A DNA stretch of 64,000 nucleotides from Betaproteobacteria bacterium (GTDB taxonomy: Bacteria; Pseudomonadota; Gammaproteobacteria; Burkholderiales; Casimicrobiaceae), in NCBI GenBank assembly GCA_016716425.1, contig JADJWJ010000007.1, positions 124,001-188,000 of the forward strand. The letters run 5' to 3'. This document shows, piece after piece, positions 31,936-40,158 of the stretch (positions are counted from its first letter, which is position 1; the number at the start of each line of letters is the position of its first letter). The position numbers and the translations under genes are program-made. The notes below the pieces were generated by a model. The model was given only the letters and a program-made list of their open reading frames with translations. It was not told where the DNA came from and searched no databases.

Positions 31936-33450
31936 CAGACCGAGTTCGCGGTACAGCGCGTCGACGCGCGCCTTAACCGCCGCATCCATCGCGATCGGAC
32001 GTCCCCATTCGCGGTTCGATTCGCCCGGCCACTTGTTGGTCGCGTCGATGCCCATCTTGCTGCCGAGCCCGGCGACCGGCGACGCGAAGTCGAGGTAGTC
32101 GATGGGGGTGGACGGCACGATCAGCGTGTCGCGCGCCGGGTCGACGCGCGTCGTCAGCGCCCACACGACCTCCTTCCAGTCGCGGATGTCGACGTCGTCG
32201 TCGGTGACGATGATGAACTTCGTGTACATGAACTGGCGCAGGAAGCTCCAGATGCCGAACATCACGCGCTTCGCGTGCCCCGGATACTGCTTGCGCATCG
32301 AGACGACCGCCAGCCGGTACGAGCAGCCCTCGGGCGGCAGGTAGAAGTCGACGATCTCGGGGAACTGCCGCGTCAGCAACGGCACGAACACCTCGTTCAG
32401 CGCGACGCCGAGCATCGCCGGCTCGTCGGGCGGCTTGCCCGTGTACGTCGAGTGGTAGATCGGATCGCGCCGCAGCGTGATGCGCTCGACGGTCAGCACC
32501 GGGAAGCGCTCGACCTCGTTGTAGTAGCCGGTGTGGTCGCCGAAGGGCCCCTCGGCCGCGGTCTCGTAGCCGGTCGGGTCCGCGGGATCGGGCCGCAGGA
32601 AGCCTTCGAGCACGATCTCGGCCGTCGCCGGCACCCAGAGGTCGTGCGTCCGACAACGGACGATCTCGGTGCGGCCGCCGCGCAGGAGCCCTGCGAACTG
32701 GTACTCGGACAGCGAATCCGGCACCGGCGTCACGGCGCCGAGGATCGTCGCCGGGTCGGCGCCGAGCGCGACGGCGACCGGAAATGGCGTGCCCGGGTGC
32801 GCCTGCGCGTGGTCCCGGAAGTCGAGCGCGCCGCCGCGGTGGGCGAGCCAGCGCATGATCACCTTGTCGCGCGCAATCACCTGCTGCCGGTAAATGCCGA
32901 GGTTCTGCCGCTTCTTGCGCGGGCCGCGGGTGACGGTCAGCCCCCACGTAATGAGCGGCCCCGCGTCGCCCGGCCAGCACGTCTGCACCGGCAGCCGCGC
33001 GAGGTCGACGTCGGCGCCTTCCCAGACGACCTCCTGGCACGGCCCGCTCGCACGCTCCTTCGGCGCCATGTCGAGCACCTTCATGAACACCGGCCGCGTG
33101 TTCTGCCACGCGTCCTTCAGGCTCTTCGGCGGCTCGGGCTCCTTGAGATACGCGAGCAGGCGGCCGATCTCGCGCAGCGCCCCGCGCCAGTCGGCGTCCT
33201 CGACGCCCATCGCGCGCGCGATCCGCTGCGGCGTGCCGAACAGGTTGCCCAGCACCGGGATCGGCGCGCCGGAAGGCCCGCGCCGGTCGCCGACCGGGTG
33301 CTCGAACAGCAGCGCGGGACCGCCGGCCTTGAGCACGCGGTCGCACAACTCGGTCATCTCGAGCTTCGGGTCGACCGGCGCCGCCACGCGCTTCAGCTCG
33401 CCGCGCGCCTCGAGCTGCGCCAGGAAGTCGCGGAGGTCGCGGTAACCCAT
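31927..33450 (-). CDS. ubiD: UbiD 4-hydroxy-3-polyprenylbenzoate decarboxylase
   Basis: A 507-residue prenylated-FMN-dependent decarboxylase of ubiquinone synthesis. Typical parts are LRDFLAQLEARGELKRV at the start, NLGIYRQQVIARDKVIMRWL with HRGGALDF (cofactor/metal site), AEGPFGDHTGYYN with the catalytic Glu region, and the C-terminal PGHAKRVMFGIWSFLRQF. The last residues (GLGV) come from the 50-bp palindrome. ATG 33450 lies 5 bases after a TACAAT box, so the message may lack a leader. ubiA lies 3.6 kb away in the same direction. The partner flavin prenyltransferase UbiX is not in the window. Confidence 0.95.
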   Translation of the reverse strand: MGYRDLRDFLAQLEARGELKRVAAPVDPKLEMTELCDRVLKAGGPALLFEHPVGDRRGPSGAPIPVLGNLFGTPQRIARAMGVEDADWRGALREIGRLLAYLKEPEPPKSLKDAWQNTRPVFMKVLDMAPKERASGPCQEVVWEGADVDLARLPVQTCWPGDAGPLITWGLTVTRGPRKKRQNLGIYRQQVIARDKVIMRWLAHRGGALDFRDHAQAHPGTPFPVAVALGADPATILGAVTPVPDSLSEYQFAGLLRGGRTEIVRCRTHDLWVPATAEIVLEGFLRPDPADPTGYETAAEGPFGDHTGYYNEVERFPVLTVERITLRRDPIYHSTYTGKPPDEPAMLGVALNEVFVPLLTRQFPEIVDFYLPPEGCSYRLAVVSMRKQYPGHAKRVMFGIWSFLRQFMYTKFIIVTDDDVDIRDWKEVVWALTTRVDPARDTLIVPSTPIDYLDFASPVAGLGSKMGIDATNKWPGESNREWGRPIAMDAAVKARVDALYRELGLGV

Positions 33451-33455
33451 GGCCT

Positions 33456-33475
33456 ATTGTAGCGAAGGCTAGAAT
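33456..33475. promoter_or_regulatory. Back-to-back -10 boxes in the 31-bp ubiD/MFS divergent gap
   Basis: The minus strand reads TACAAT (33461-33456), then AGGCC and the ubiD ATG at 33450. The plus strand reads TAGAAT (33470-33475), then GCCGGG and the MFS ATG at 33482. With the usual 6-8 base spacing from -10 to start, both transcripts would begin at or next to the ATG, i.e. leaderless. The -35 elements would lie inside the opposite gene. Confidence 0.55.
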
Positions 33476-33481
33476 GCCGGG

Positions 33482-34747
33482 ATGGCGACGAGGACCGGTG
33501 CCGGCGACGGTGCACGCTTCCTGCGCGCGCGGCGCGTGGTCTTCGGCATCGTGCTCGCGAGCTTCGTGCTGTCGTTCTTCCACCGGACCGCGCCCGCCGC
33601 GATCGCGGCCGAGCTGACGCGCGCGTTCACCATCAACGCAGCCACGCTCGGCACGCTGGCCGCCACCTACTTCTACGTCTACACGCTGCTGCAGATCCCG
33701 GTCGGCGTCCTCGCCGACACGCTGGGACCGCGGCGGATCCTCGCCGCCGGATCGCTGGTCGCCGGCGCGGGGTCGTTCGCGTTCGCGCTGGCACCGACGT
33801 GGGAGATCGCCGCCGCGGGCCGCACGCTGGTCGGCATCGGCGTGGCGGTTGCGTTCATCGCGATCCTCAAGGTCAGCGCCGTCTGGTTTCCGGCCAACCG
33901 TTTCGCGACGCTGAACGGCGTCACGATGTTCGCCGGCAACACCGGCGCGGTGATCGCGGGGGCGCCGCTCGCGTGGCTCGTTACCGTCGCGCCGTGGCGG
34001 GCCGTGTTCGTCGGGCTTGCCGTGTTGTCGGTGGCGCTCGGCATCGCGACGTGGCGGTACGTGCGCGACCGTCCCGAAGCACTGGGCTTCCCACCGGTGA
34101 ACCCGGCCCCCTCGGCGAGCCTGGCGGGCGCGCACTGGACGCAGGCGCTGCGCACGGTGCTCGCCAACCCGGCGACGTGGCCCGGCTTCTTCGTCAACAT
34201 GGGCATCGGCGGCAGCTACCTCGCGTTCGCCGGGCTGTGGGCGGTCCCGTTCCTGGTCGACGTCCACGCGATGTCGCGCGTCACCGCGGCGCAGCACGCG
34301 AGCCTGCTGCTGCTCGGCGTGGCGATCGGTTCCGTCGCGATCGGGATGCTCTCCGACCGGCTCGGCAGCCGGCGCGGCGTCATGCGCGCGTGCACGGCCG
34401 CCTACGCGCTGGCGTGGCTGCCGTGGATCGCGCAGGCGCCGTGGCCGCTGGCCGCGACCCTTGCTTGGGCGTTCCTGATGGGACTCCTGATCCCCGGATT
34501 CACGCTTTCCTGGGCGGTCGCGAAGGAAGTGAACCGGCCCGAGCACTCGGGCATGGCGACCTCCGTCGTCAACCTCGGCATCTTTCTCGGCGCAGGGATC
34601 CTGCAGCCGCTGGTGGGCTGGCTCGTCGACCGCGCCCGCGCGGCCGGAGCCGCCGACCCGTGGCAAGACGCGATGCTGCTGCTCGCGGGCAGCGCCGCCT
34701 TCGGCGCGGCCGCGACGTGGTTCGTGCGCGAGCGCAGCGTCAGATGA
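33482..34747 (+). CDS. MFS transporter
   Basis: A 421-residue, 12-segment major facilitator protein. Loop 2-3 holds GVLADTLGPRRI (the MFS A-motif form) and the equivalent in the second half is GMLSDRLGSRRG. The central loop is short. Substrate unknown; the family resembles small-acid or nitrate/sugar-phosphate type permeases but no specific motif is visible. ATG 33482 follows a TAGAAT box by six bases, so the mRNA may be leaderless. Its stop overlaps the end of the convergent SDR gene by 8 bases. Confidence 0.85.
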   Translation: MATRTGAGDGARFLRARRVVFGIVLASFVLSFFHRTAPAAIAAELTRAFTINAATLGTLAATYFYVYTLLQIPVGVLADTLGPRRILAAGSLVAGAGSFAFALAPTWEIAAAGRTLVGIGVAVAFIAILKVSAVWFPANRFATLNGVTMFAGNTGAVIAGAPLAWLVTVAPWRAVFVGLAVLSVALGIATWRYVRDRPEALGFPPVNPAPSASLAGAHWTQALRTVLANPATWPGFFVNMGIGGSYLAFAGLWAVPFLVDVHAMSRVTAAQHASLLLLGVAIGSVAIGMLSDRLGSRRGVMRACTAAYALAWLPWIAQAPWPLAATLAWAFLMGLLIPGFTLSWAVAKEVNRPEHSGMATSVVNLGIFLGAGILQPLVGWLVDRARAAGAADPWQDAMLLLAGSAAFGAAATWFVRERSVR

Positions 34748-35525
34748 CCGCGGCGGCGCCGCCGTCCATCGGCACGATCGCGCCGGTGACGTAGCTCGCG
34801 GCGTCGGATGCTAGAAAGAGCACGACCTGCGCCACCTCCTCGGGCGTTCCCAGCCGGCGCAACGGAATCTTCGCCTGCTGTTGCGCGAGCAGTGCGGACT
34901 CCGTCGTGCCGGTCATCTTCGCCTCGACGGCGAGGCCTTCCTGCACGCGGCCGGTCAGAGTGCCGCCCGGGCTCACCGCGTTGATGCGCACGCCCCGCGG
35001 GCCGTACGCTGCGGCGAGTCCGGTCGTCGCAAGCATCAGCGCCGCGTTGGCCGCGCCCCCCGGCAGGTGGATCGGATTGGCGACCTTGCCGCCCATGCCG
35101 ATGACGTTGACGATCGCACCGCGGCCGCGCGCCGCCATCGCCTTGACGACGATGTCCAGCGGATGAACGTAGCTGAAGAACTTGGCGTCCATCGCGTCGT
35201 GCCACGCCTGCGCCGACAGGTCGTCCGGGGCGTAGCGCTTCGCGGCGCCGGCGGAATTGACGAGGACGTCGATCGGTCCGAGCGCCGCCTCGGCCTCCGC
35301 AACCGCGCGTGCCGCTTCGGACGCGTCGCGCAGGTCGGCGACAACGGGCAGCGGCGCGTGCGGCGCACCCGCGATCCGCGCGAGCGCGGCATCGAGATTC
35401 GCCCGGCTGCGCGACACCAGCGCGACGCGCGCGCCGGCGCGCGCGAACGCGTCGGCGCACGCGAAGCCGATGCCCTTCGACGCACCGGTGACGACGACGA
35501 CCCTGTCGTTGAACGTGCCGTTCAT
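34740..35525 (-). CDS. SDR-family protein lacking the catalytic Tyr and Lys
   Basis: A 261-residue Rossmann protein with GAGGAG before ATG 35525. The dinucleotide motif TGASKGIGFA and the NSAGAA motif (NNAG equivalent) are good, and the end DGGAAAVI is typical of classical SDRs. But the active-site helix reads HLPGGAANAALMLATTGLA: the positions normally Tyr and Lys (YxxxK) are Gly and Asn. SDRs with this GGAANAAL form exist in catabolic clusters, and their mechanism is not the classical one. It may bind NAD(P) without normal oxidoreductase chemistry. No partner gene identifies its substrate. Confidence 0.85.
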   Translation of the reverse strand: MNGTFNDRVVVVTGASKGIGFACADAFARAGARVALVSRSRANLDAALARIAGAPHAPLPVVADLRDASEAARAVAEAEAALGPIDVLVNSAGAAKRYAPDDLSAQAWHDAMDAKFFSYVHPLDIVVKAMAARGRGAIVNVIGMGGKVANPIHLPGGAANAALMLATTGLAAAYGPRGVRINAVSPGGTLTGRVQEGLAVEAKMTGTTESALLAQQQAKIPLRRLGTPEEVAQVVLFLASDAASYVTGAIVPMDGGAAAVI

Positions 35526-35559
35526 GCGTGGCTCCTCGGAGTGTTGCAAGGCCGTGCGC

Positions 35560-36507
35560 TCATCGCCCGGACGGCGCGGCAAACCGCTCGCGCAGAAACG
35601 CGCGCACGGCGTCCGTCGCCGCCGCGCGGGCCGCGGGATCCGGGCCGACGTGAACGCCACGGTCGGGCCAGGCGCCCGTCGTCACGTCCCGCCACAGCTT
35701 GACCTTGCCGCTGGGCGCGTCGAACCCGTGGTGCGCGCCGCGGTGGACGGTGACCGTCATCGGCGCGCCGCTTGCGTGGGCGGCGTCGCCGAGCTGCACG
35801 CACGCGCCGGGCGGCGACCAGTCGTCGAGCTCGGCAACGTGCAACGCCAGCGGGACCGCCGGCCGCCAGTGCGCGCCCTGCCGCAGCGAGACGACGCAGC
35901 CCGGATAGAACGCGACCGCGGCACGGAACGGCGGCGGCGCCCCCGGCGCCGCGAGCCACGCGGCGACCGCCGCGTCGCGGCCATTGGTGGCCGCAAGGGC
36001 GGTGCTGCCACCGTGCGACCAGCCGACGAGTGCCATGCGCGTGCGATCCACGCCCGGATCGTCCGCCGCGAACGCGAGGGCGCCGATGACGTCGAGGCGG
36101 CGCGTCATCGGCGAGATGGTCGCCTCGCCGCGCTTGGCGAGACACACCGAGCGGCGTCCGCGCGAATTGAAACTGTCCGGCCACAGCACCGCGTAGCCTT
36201 CGGCGAGGAACTGCTCCGTCCATGCGGCGAAGCGCTCCGACAGCTGGTCGCGGCGCTTCGCGTTCGCGCTGAACATGCCGCCGCAACCGTGCGCGGCGAC
36301 GATCAGCGGCACCGCAACGTCGGGGGCTGCCTGCGGCGGCCGGAAGTAGAGCGCCGAAACCGCCACGGGGTTGCCGGACGCGTCGCGGTCGAGCGACGGA
36401 AAGCTCACGCGCGCCGGCGCAGGCAGCGCTGCGTGCGCGCCGAGGGAAGCCGCGAGCGCGACGCCGGCCAGCGCGCCGCGGTACACCCGGCGCCGCGCGG
36501 CGCTCAT
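35560..36507 (-). CDS. Dienelactone-hydrolase-like exported alpha/beta hydrolase
   Basis: A 315-residue protein with an N-terminal signal (about 1-26, ending GAHAALP). The likely triad is Ser in GWSHGGSTALAA, Asp in ELDDWSPPGA and His in GAHHGFDAPSG, the pattern of the dienelactone hydrolase group. Two Cys-containing loops (AAHGCGGMF, RRSVCLAKRG) may matter in the periplasm. Its ATG overlaps the stop of the DNA glycosylase gene (ATGA), making it the fourth gene of the ubiA operon. Substrate unknown. Confidence 0.82.
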   Translation of the reverse strand: MSAARRRVYRGALAGVALAASLGAHAALPAPARVSFPSLDRDASGNPVAVSALYFRPPQAAPDVAVPLIVAAHGCGGMFSANAKRRDQLSERFAAWTEQFLAEGYAVLWPDSFNSRGRRSVCLAKRGEATISPMTRRLDVIGALAFAADDPGVDRTRMALVGWSHGGSTALAATNGRDAAVAAWLAAPGAPPPFRAAVAFYPGCVVSLRQGAHWRPAVPLALHVAELDDWSPPGACVQLGDAAHASGAPMTVTVHRGAHHGFDAPSGKVKLWRDVTTGAWPDRGVHVGPDPAARAAATDAVRAFLRERFAAPSGR

Positions 36508-37058
36508 GCCGGGCCGGGGCCGCGGGGGCGGGCGGGCAGATGGTCGGCGAGCGCACGCCAGGCGGCGAGCTTCTCCGCGAACGGCCGCGTGTACGCCGGA
36601 CTGGTCGACGGCAGCACGAGCGTCGCATAGCCCGCCTCGCGCCAGACAGGCGCCGCGCGCGCGGCCGTCCTGCCGTTGAAGCAGACGATGGCCACCTTCG
36701 GCGCGGCACGGTGCACCCGCGCCGTCTCGGCGCGCGTCGCGGCGCGGATCGCGGCGTCGAGGCTGCCCGGCCGCTCGCAGGCGACGATCGCGTCCCAGAC
36801 GCCGATCCCGTGCGCCTTGAGACAGGCGAGTCGGCGCTCGTACGGCATGCCGGGCAGCGGCTCGCCCACGATGGCCGCCAGCAGCGGCCAGAAGTGGTTG
36901 CGCGGGTGCGCGTAGTACTGGCGGGCGGCGAGCGATGCCTCGCCCGGAAAGCTGCCGAGGATCAGCACGCGGGTGTCGGCCGCCAGCACCGGCGGCAGCC
37001 CGCGGCGGCGGCGCACCCGCGGCGCCGTAGCAGCGGGACGCGATCGCGCGCGCGTCAC
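36504..37058 (-). CDS. DNA-deoxyinosine/uracil glycosylase of the MUG-like family
   Basis: A 184-residue protein starting at GTG 37058, which overlaps the ubiA stop (GTGA). The core has the uracil-DNA-glycosylase superfamily fold: LILGSFPGEASLAARQYYAHPRNHFWPLL near residue 35-63, then GIGVWDAIVACERPGSLDAAI and a C-terminal VLPSTSPAYTRPF (the TSPA/SP motif). This matches the deoxyinosine glycosylases (family 6), which excise hypoxanthine from DNA. The catalytic Asn of that family probably is in HPRNHFW. It is the third gene of a strictly overlapping operon with ubiA. Confidence 0.85.
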   Translation of the reverse strand: MTRARSRPAATAPRVRRRRGLPPVLAADTRVLILGSFPGEASLAARQYYAHPRNHFWPLLAAIVGEPLPGMPYERRLACLKAHGIGVWDAIVACERPGSLDAAIRAATRAETARVHRAAPKVAIVCFNGRTAARAAPVWREAGYATLVLPSTSPAYTRPFAEKLAAWRALADHLPARPRGPGPA

Positions 37059-38029
37059 CACCCGCGCGGCCACGCGTGCGCGCGCACTGCGTAGTCCGTC
37101 ACGACTCCCGCGACGACCGCGAAGCCGAGCCAGTGGTTGCCGAGGAAGGCGCGGAAGCACGCGTCGCGATCGCGCGCGCGAATCAGCCACAGATGCCAGC
37201 CGGCCAGCGCGGCCGCGACGGCAAGGCCCGCGAAGTACGTCGCGCCGAACTCGAGGCCGGCACCGATCCACGCCATGCCGGCAAGATAGATCGCGTAGCA
37301 CGCGGCGACCGCCGCGATGTCGAAGCGGCCGAACGTCAGCGCCGACGTGCGGATGCCGAGCTTCATGTCGTCGTCGCGGTCGACCATCGCGTACTCGGTG
37401 TCGTACGCGACGACCCAGAGCAGGTTGGCGGCAAACAGCTGCCAGCCGAGCAGCGGCACGGTCTCCTGCACGGCGGTGAACGCCATCGGGATCCCGAACG
37501 AGAACGCCACGCCGAGGAACGCCTGCGGCAGCGCGAAGAAGCGCTTGAAGAACGGGTAGGCCATCGCGATGGCCAGCGCCACGACCGACAGCAGCACCGT
37601 CGTCAGGTTGGTCGCGAGCAACGTCAGCGCGAAGCCGGCGAGCGCGAAGGCACTGGCCACGACCAGCGCTTCCCACGGTGCGATGTCGCCGCGCGCGAGC
37701 GGTCGGTTGGCGGTACGCTTGACGAACGCGTCGAACCTGCGGTCCGCCCAGTCGTTGAACGCGCAGCCGGCGCAGCGCATCACGATCGTGCCGAGCGTGA
37801 ACACGAGCACGAGCTGCCACGTCGGGCGGCCGTTCGCGGCGATCCACAGCGCCGACAGCGTCGGCCACAGGAGCAGCAGGATGCCGATCGGCTTGTCGAG
37901 CCTGACCAGGCGCTCGTACGCGTCGAGCCGCTGCCGCAGCGTGAGTCGCGGCGGCTCCGGCGCCGCGCCGTTCGAGGGGCCGACGATGCCCGCCGCGGGC
38001 GGGAATTGCGCTGGCGCGGGCTCGGTCAC
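37055..38029 (-). CDS. ubiA: 4-hydroxybenzoate polyprenyltransferase
   Basis: A 324-residue membrane prenyltransferase attaching the polyprenyl tail to 4-hydroxybenzoate in ubiquinone synthesis. Both Asp-rich motifs are present: NDWADRRFD (about residues 110-118) and YDTEYAMVDRDDD. RTANRPLARGDI and ALAIAMAYPFFKR are family hallmarks. About nine membrane segments are predicted. I read it from GTG 38029, which overlaps the upstream gene (GTGA); the N-terminal 35 residues are Pro/Ala-rich and poorly conserved. Usually ubiA sits with ubiC or alone; here it is embedded among unrelated genes. Confidence 0.95.
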   Translation of the reverse strand: MTEPAPAQFPPAAGIVGPSNGAAPEPPRLTLRQRLDAYERLVRLDKPIGILLLLWPTLSALWIAANGRPTWQLVLVFTLGTIVMRCAGCAFNDWADRRFDAFVKRTANRPLARGDIAPWEALVVASAFALAGFALTLLATNLTTVLLSVVALAIAMAYPFFKRFFALPQAFLGVAFSFGIPMAFTAVQETVPLLGWQLFAANLLWVVAYDTEYAMVDRDDDMKLGIRTSALTFGRFDIAAVAACYAIYLAGMAWIGAGLEFGATYFAGLAVAAALAGWHLWLIRARDRDACFRAFLGNHWLGFAVVAGVVTDYAVRAHAWPRGW

Positions 38030-38928
38030 AGCGCCAGCGGAAGCTGCTTCTTGAGCTCGCGCGGCGCGACGGCGGCGAGCAGCACGTGCGGTGTCGGAAA
38101 CGCGAGGCGCACGCGCAGTTCGCGTTTCATGCGCGCGTTGACGAGGCGGCGCGACTCGCTCATGAACGAGAGCAGGAGCGGCGCGATCCGCTGCTCCGCC
38201 TCGTCCCACGTCACGCGCGGCGGCCGCGGCAGGTGAAACGCGTCCGCGACCGCGTCGAACCAGCCGCCCATCTTCATCTCGGCGTCGTCCGCGACGTTGT
38301 ACGCGCGGTTCGGCAGGCCGCGGAAGATCGCCGCCACCGCCGCGCGCGCGAGGTCGTCGGCGTGGATGTGGTTCGTGAACACGTCGTCTTCGGGCGCCAG
38401 CACCGGCGTTCCCTGGCGGATCCGGTCGAGCGGCAGCCGCGTCTCGGCGTAGATGCCCGGCGCGCGCAGGATCGTCATGCGCACGCCGCGGCGCGCGGCC
38501 CACGCGCGCAGCCGGTCCTCCGCCGCGACGCGGCGCCTCGCCCGCGGCGTCTGCGCGCGTCGCGCGCGGGTCTCGGGGACGCGCGCGCCGGCGCAGTCGC
38601 CGTAGACGCCCGACGTCGAGATGTAGACCAGTCGCTGCGGTATAATCTGCGCTCTCGCCAATGCCGCCAGGAGCCTGCGGGTGCGCGGATCGTCGCGGCC
38701 ATCGGAAGGCGGCGGCGCGCAGTGGAGCACCGCGAACGGCGCCGTGGGGAGCCGGCGCAGGGTGCGTGCGTCATCGAGGTCGGCCACGATGGGAACGACG
38801 CCCTGCGCGCGCAGCTTCGGCACGTCGTCGGGGCGGCGGGTGACGCCGTACACGCGTGCGCGCCCGCGCAGCAGCGACGCGGCGCGCAGCGCGATATCAC
38901 CGCTACCAATCAACAGAACCCTGATCAC
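38026..38928 (-). CDS. NAD(P)-dependent epimerase/dehydratase-like SDR (YeeZ type)
   Basis: A 300-residue extended/atypical SDR. The start is VLLIGSGDIALRAASLLRGR (GxGxxG variant GSGDIA). LVYISTSGVYGDC carries the active-site Ser/Thr region and a VYG motif, and FTNHIHADDLARAAVAA is typical of this group. A standard YxxxK is not obvious: after VYGDC the helix reads RARRRVAAEDRL. Members of the YeeZ group often precede ubiA or hemolysin-type genes with no known role. GTG 38928 is the start. Its stop overlaps the ubiA start, and it is divergent from the flavin reductase gene. Confidence 0.78.
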   Translation of the reverse strand: MIRVLLIGSGDIALRAASLLRGRARVYGVTRRPDDVPKLRAQGVVPIVADLDDARTLRRLPTAPFAVLHCAPPPSDGRDDPRTRRLLAALARAQIIPQRLVYISTSGVYGDCAGARVPETRARRAQTPRARRRVAAEDRLRAWAARRGVRMTILRAPGIYAETRLPLDRIRQGTPVLAPEDDVFTNHIHADDLARAAVAAIFRGLPNRAYNVADDAEMKMGGWFDAVADAFHLPRPPRVTWDEAEQRIAPLLLSFMSESRRLVNARMKRELRVRLAFPTPHVLLAAVAPRELKKQLPLAL

Positions 38929-38979
38929 GCCTCGGACTCATCGACGCGTCGTGGCGACGCGCGGCACGGAACCAGTGCA

Positions 38980-40017
38980 ATGACATTCCAGATTACCATA
39001 AAGGGCAGCGAGCACTCGTTCGCCTGCGCCGGGGACGAGACGGTGCTGGCCGCCGCGATGCGCGCCGACCTGATGCTGCCGTACGGCTGCCGCAACGGCG
39101 CGTGCGGCACGTGCAAGGGCACGCTGGTTTCGGGCGACGTCGACTACGGGCCGCATCAGACGTCGACGCTGACGGACGACGAAAAGCTCGCCGGATTCGC
39201 CCTCTTCTGCTGCGCGAGGCCGCGCACCGACCTCGTGATCGAGGTCCGCGAGGTGCGCCGGGCCGGCGACCTGCAGATCAAGCGGCTGCCGTGCCGCATC
39301 GAGTCGATCGAAAAGGCCGCACCCGACGTCGCGATCGTCCGCTTCAAGCTGCCGGCCAACGAGCGGCTGCAATACCTGCCGGGCCAGTACGTCGACTTCC
39401 TGCTGAAGGACGGCAAGCGGCGCAGCTTCTCGCTGGCGACCCCGCCGCACGACGACAAGCTGCTCGAGCTGCACATCCGCCACGTGCCGGGCGGCCTGTT
39501 CACCGACGCGCTGTTCACCCAGTACAAGGGCCGCGAGATCCTGCGCCTCGAGGGGCCGCTCGGCTCGTTCTACCTGCGCGAGGACACCGACAAGCCGATC
39601 GTGTTCGTCGCCGGCGGCACCGGGTTCGCGCCGATCAAGGCGATGATCGAGCACGCGCTCCACCACGACCTGCCGCGCGAGATGGTGCTCTACTGGGGCG
39701 CGCGCGCGCAGGCCGACCTCTACCTGCCCGACCTGCCGGGGACGTGGCAGTCCGCGCACCGCAACTTCACGTTCATTCCGGTGCTGTCGGAGCCGCGGCC
39801 CGAGGACGCCTGGCAGGGGCGCACGGGCCTCGTCCACGAAGCGGTGATGGCGGATTTTCCGGACCTGTCGGGCTACGTCGTCTATGCGTGCGGCGCGCCG
39901 GCCATGATCGACGCCGCCCGGCGCGACTTCGGGGCACGCTGCGGCCTGCCCGCCGACCAGTTCTACGCGGACAGCTTCACGTATGCCGCAGTGACGGAGC
40001 CCGGCGTGCAGGAATAA
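38980..40017 (+). CDS. CDP-6-deoxy-delta-3,4-glucoseen reductase-like 2Fe-2S ferredoxin reductase
   Basis: A 345-residue protein with an N-terminal plant-type 2Fe-2S domain (Cys37, Cys42, Cys45 and Cys77 or 78). An FAD-binding domain (RSFSLATPP) and an NAD-binding domain (FVAGGTGFAPIKAMIE) follow. The CYACGAPAMI-type end (VVYACGAPAMIDAA) is normal for this reductase family. The same layout is found in CDP-6-deoxy-glucoseen reductases and in oxygenase reductases. In betaproteobacteria a gene of this type commonly lies near ubiA/ubiD, and its true role may be as an electron donor to an oxygenase. No dideoxysugar genes are nearby, so the usual name is probably not the function. Confidence 0.83.
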   Translation: MTFQITIKGSEHSFACAGDETVLAAAMRADLMLPYGCRNGACGTCKGTLVSGDVDYGPHQTSTLTDDEKLAGFALFCCARPRTDLVIEVREVRRAGDLQIKRLPCRIESIEKAAPDVAIVRFKLPANERLQYLPGQYVDFLLKDGKRRSFSLATPPHDDKLLELHIRHVPGGLFTDALFTQYKGREILRLEGPLGSFYLREDTDKPIVFVAGGTGFAPIKAMIEHALHHDLPREMVLYWGARAQADLYLPDLPGTWQSAHRNFTFIPVLSEPRPEDAWQGRTGLVHEAVMADFPDLSGYVVYACGAPAMIDAARRDFGARCGLPADQFYADSFTYAAVTEPGVQE

Positions 40018-40158
40018 GGGTCCGAATCGAGTCTGCCTGAAACCGGCCCCGGACGCACGGGCGGCAGTTGCGGAAAATTCGAATCTGACCCTCGTTACCC
40101 GCTATCATCTGCGGTCCTCGGGGGAGGGAGTCGCGGCCACGGCCGCGGGCGCACAAAG

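Noticed and set aside
38641..38646. TATAAT on the plus strand as promoter of the flavin reductase
   Set aside because: It lies inside the oppositely directed epimerase gene, about 340 bases from the start at 38980, with no -35; probably chance.
38980..40017. Evidence for dideoxysugar synthesis
   Set aside because: The reductase family name suggests it, but no CDP-sugar genes occur in the window, and this reductase type is common near ubi genes.
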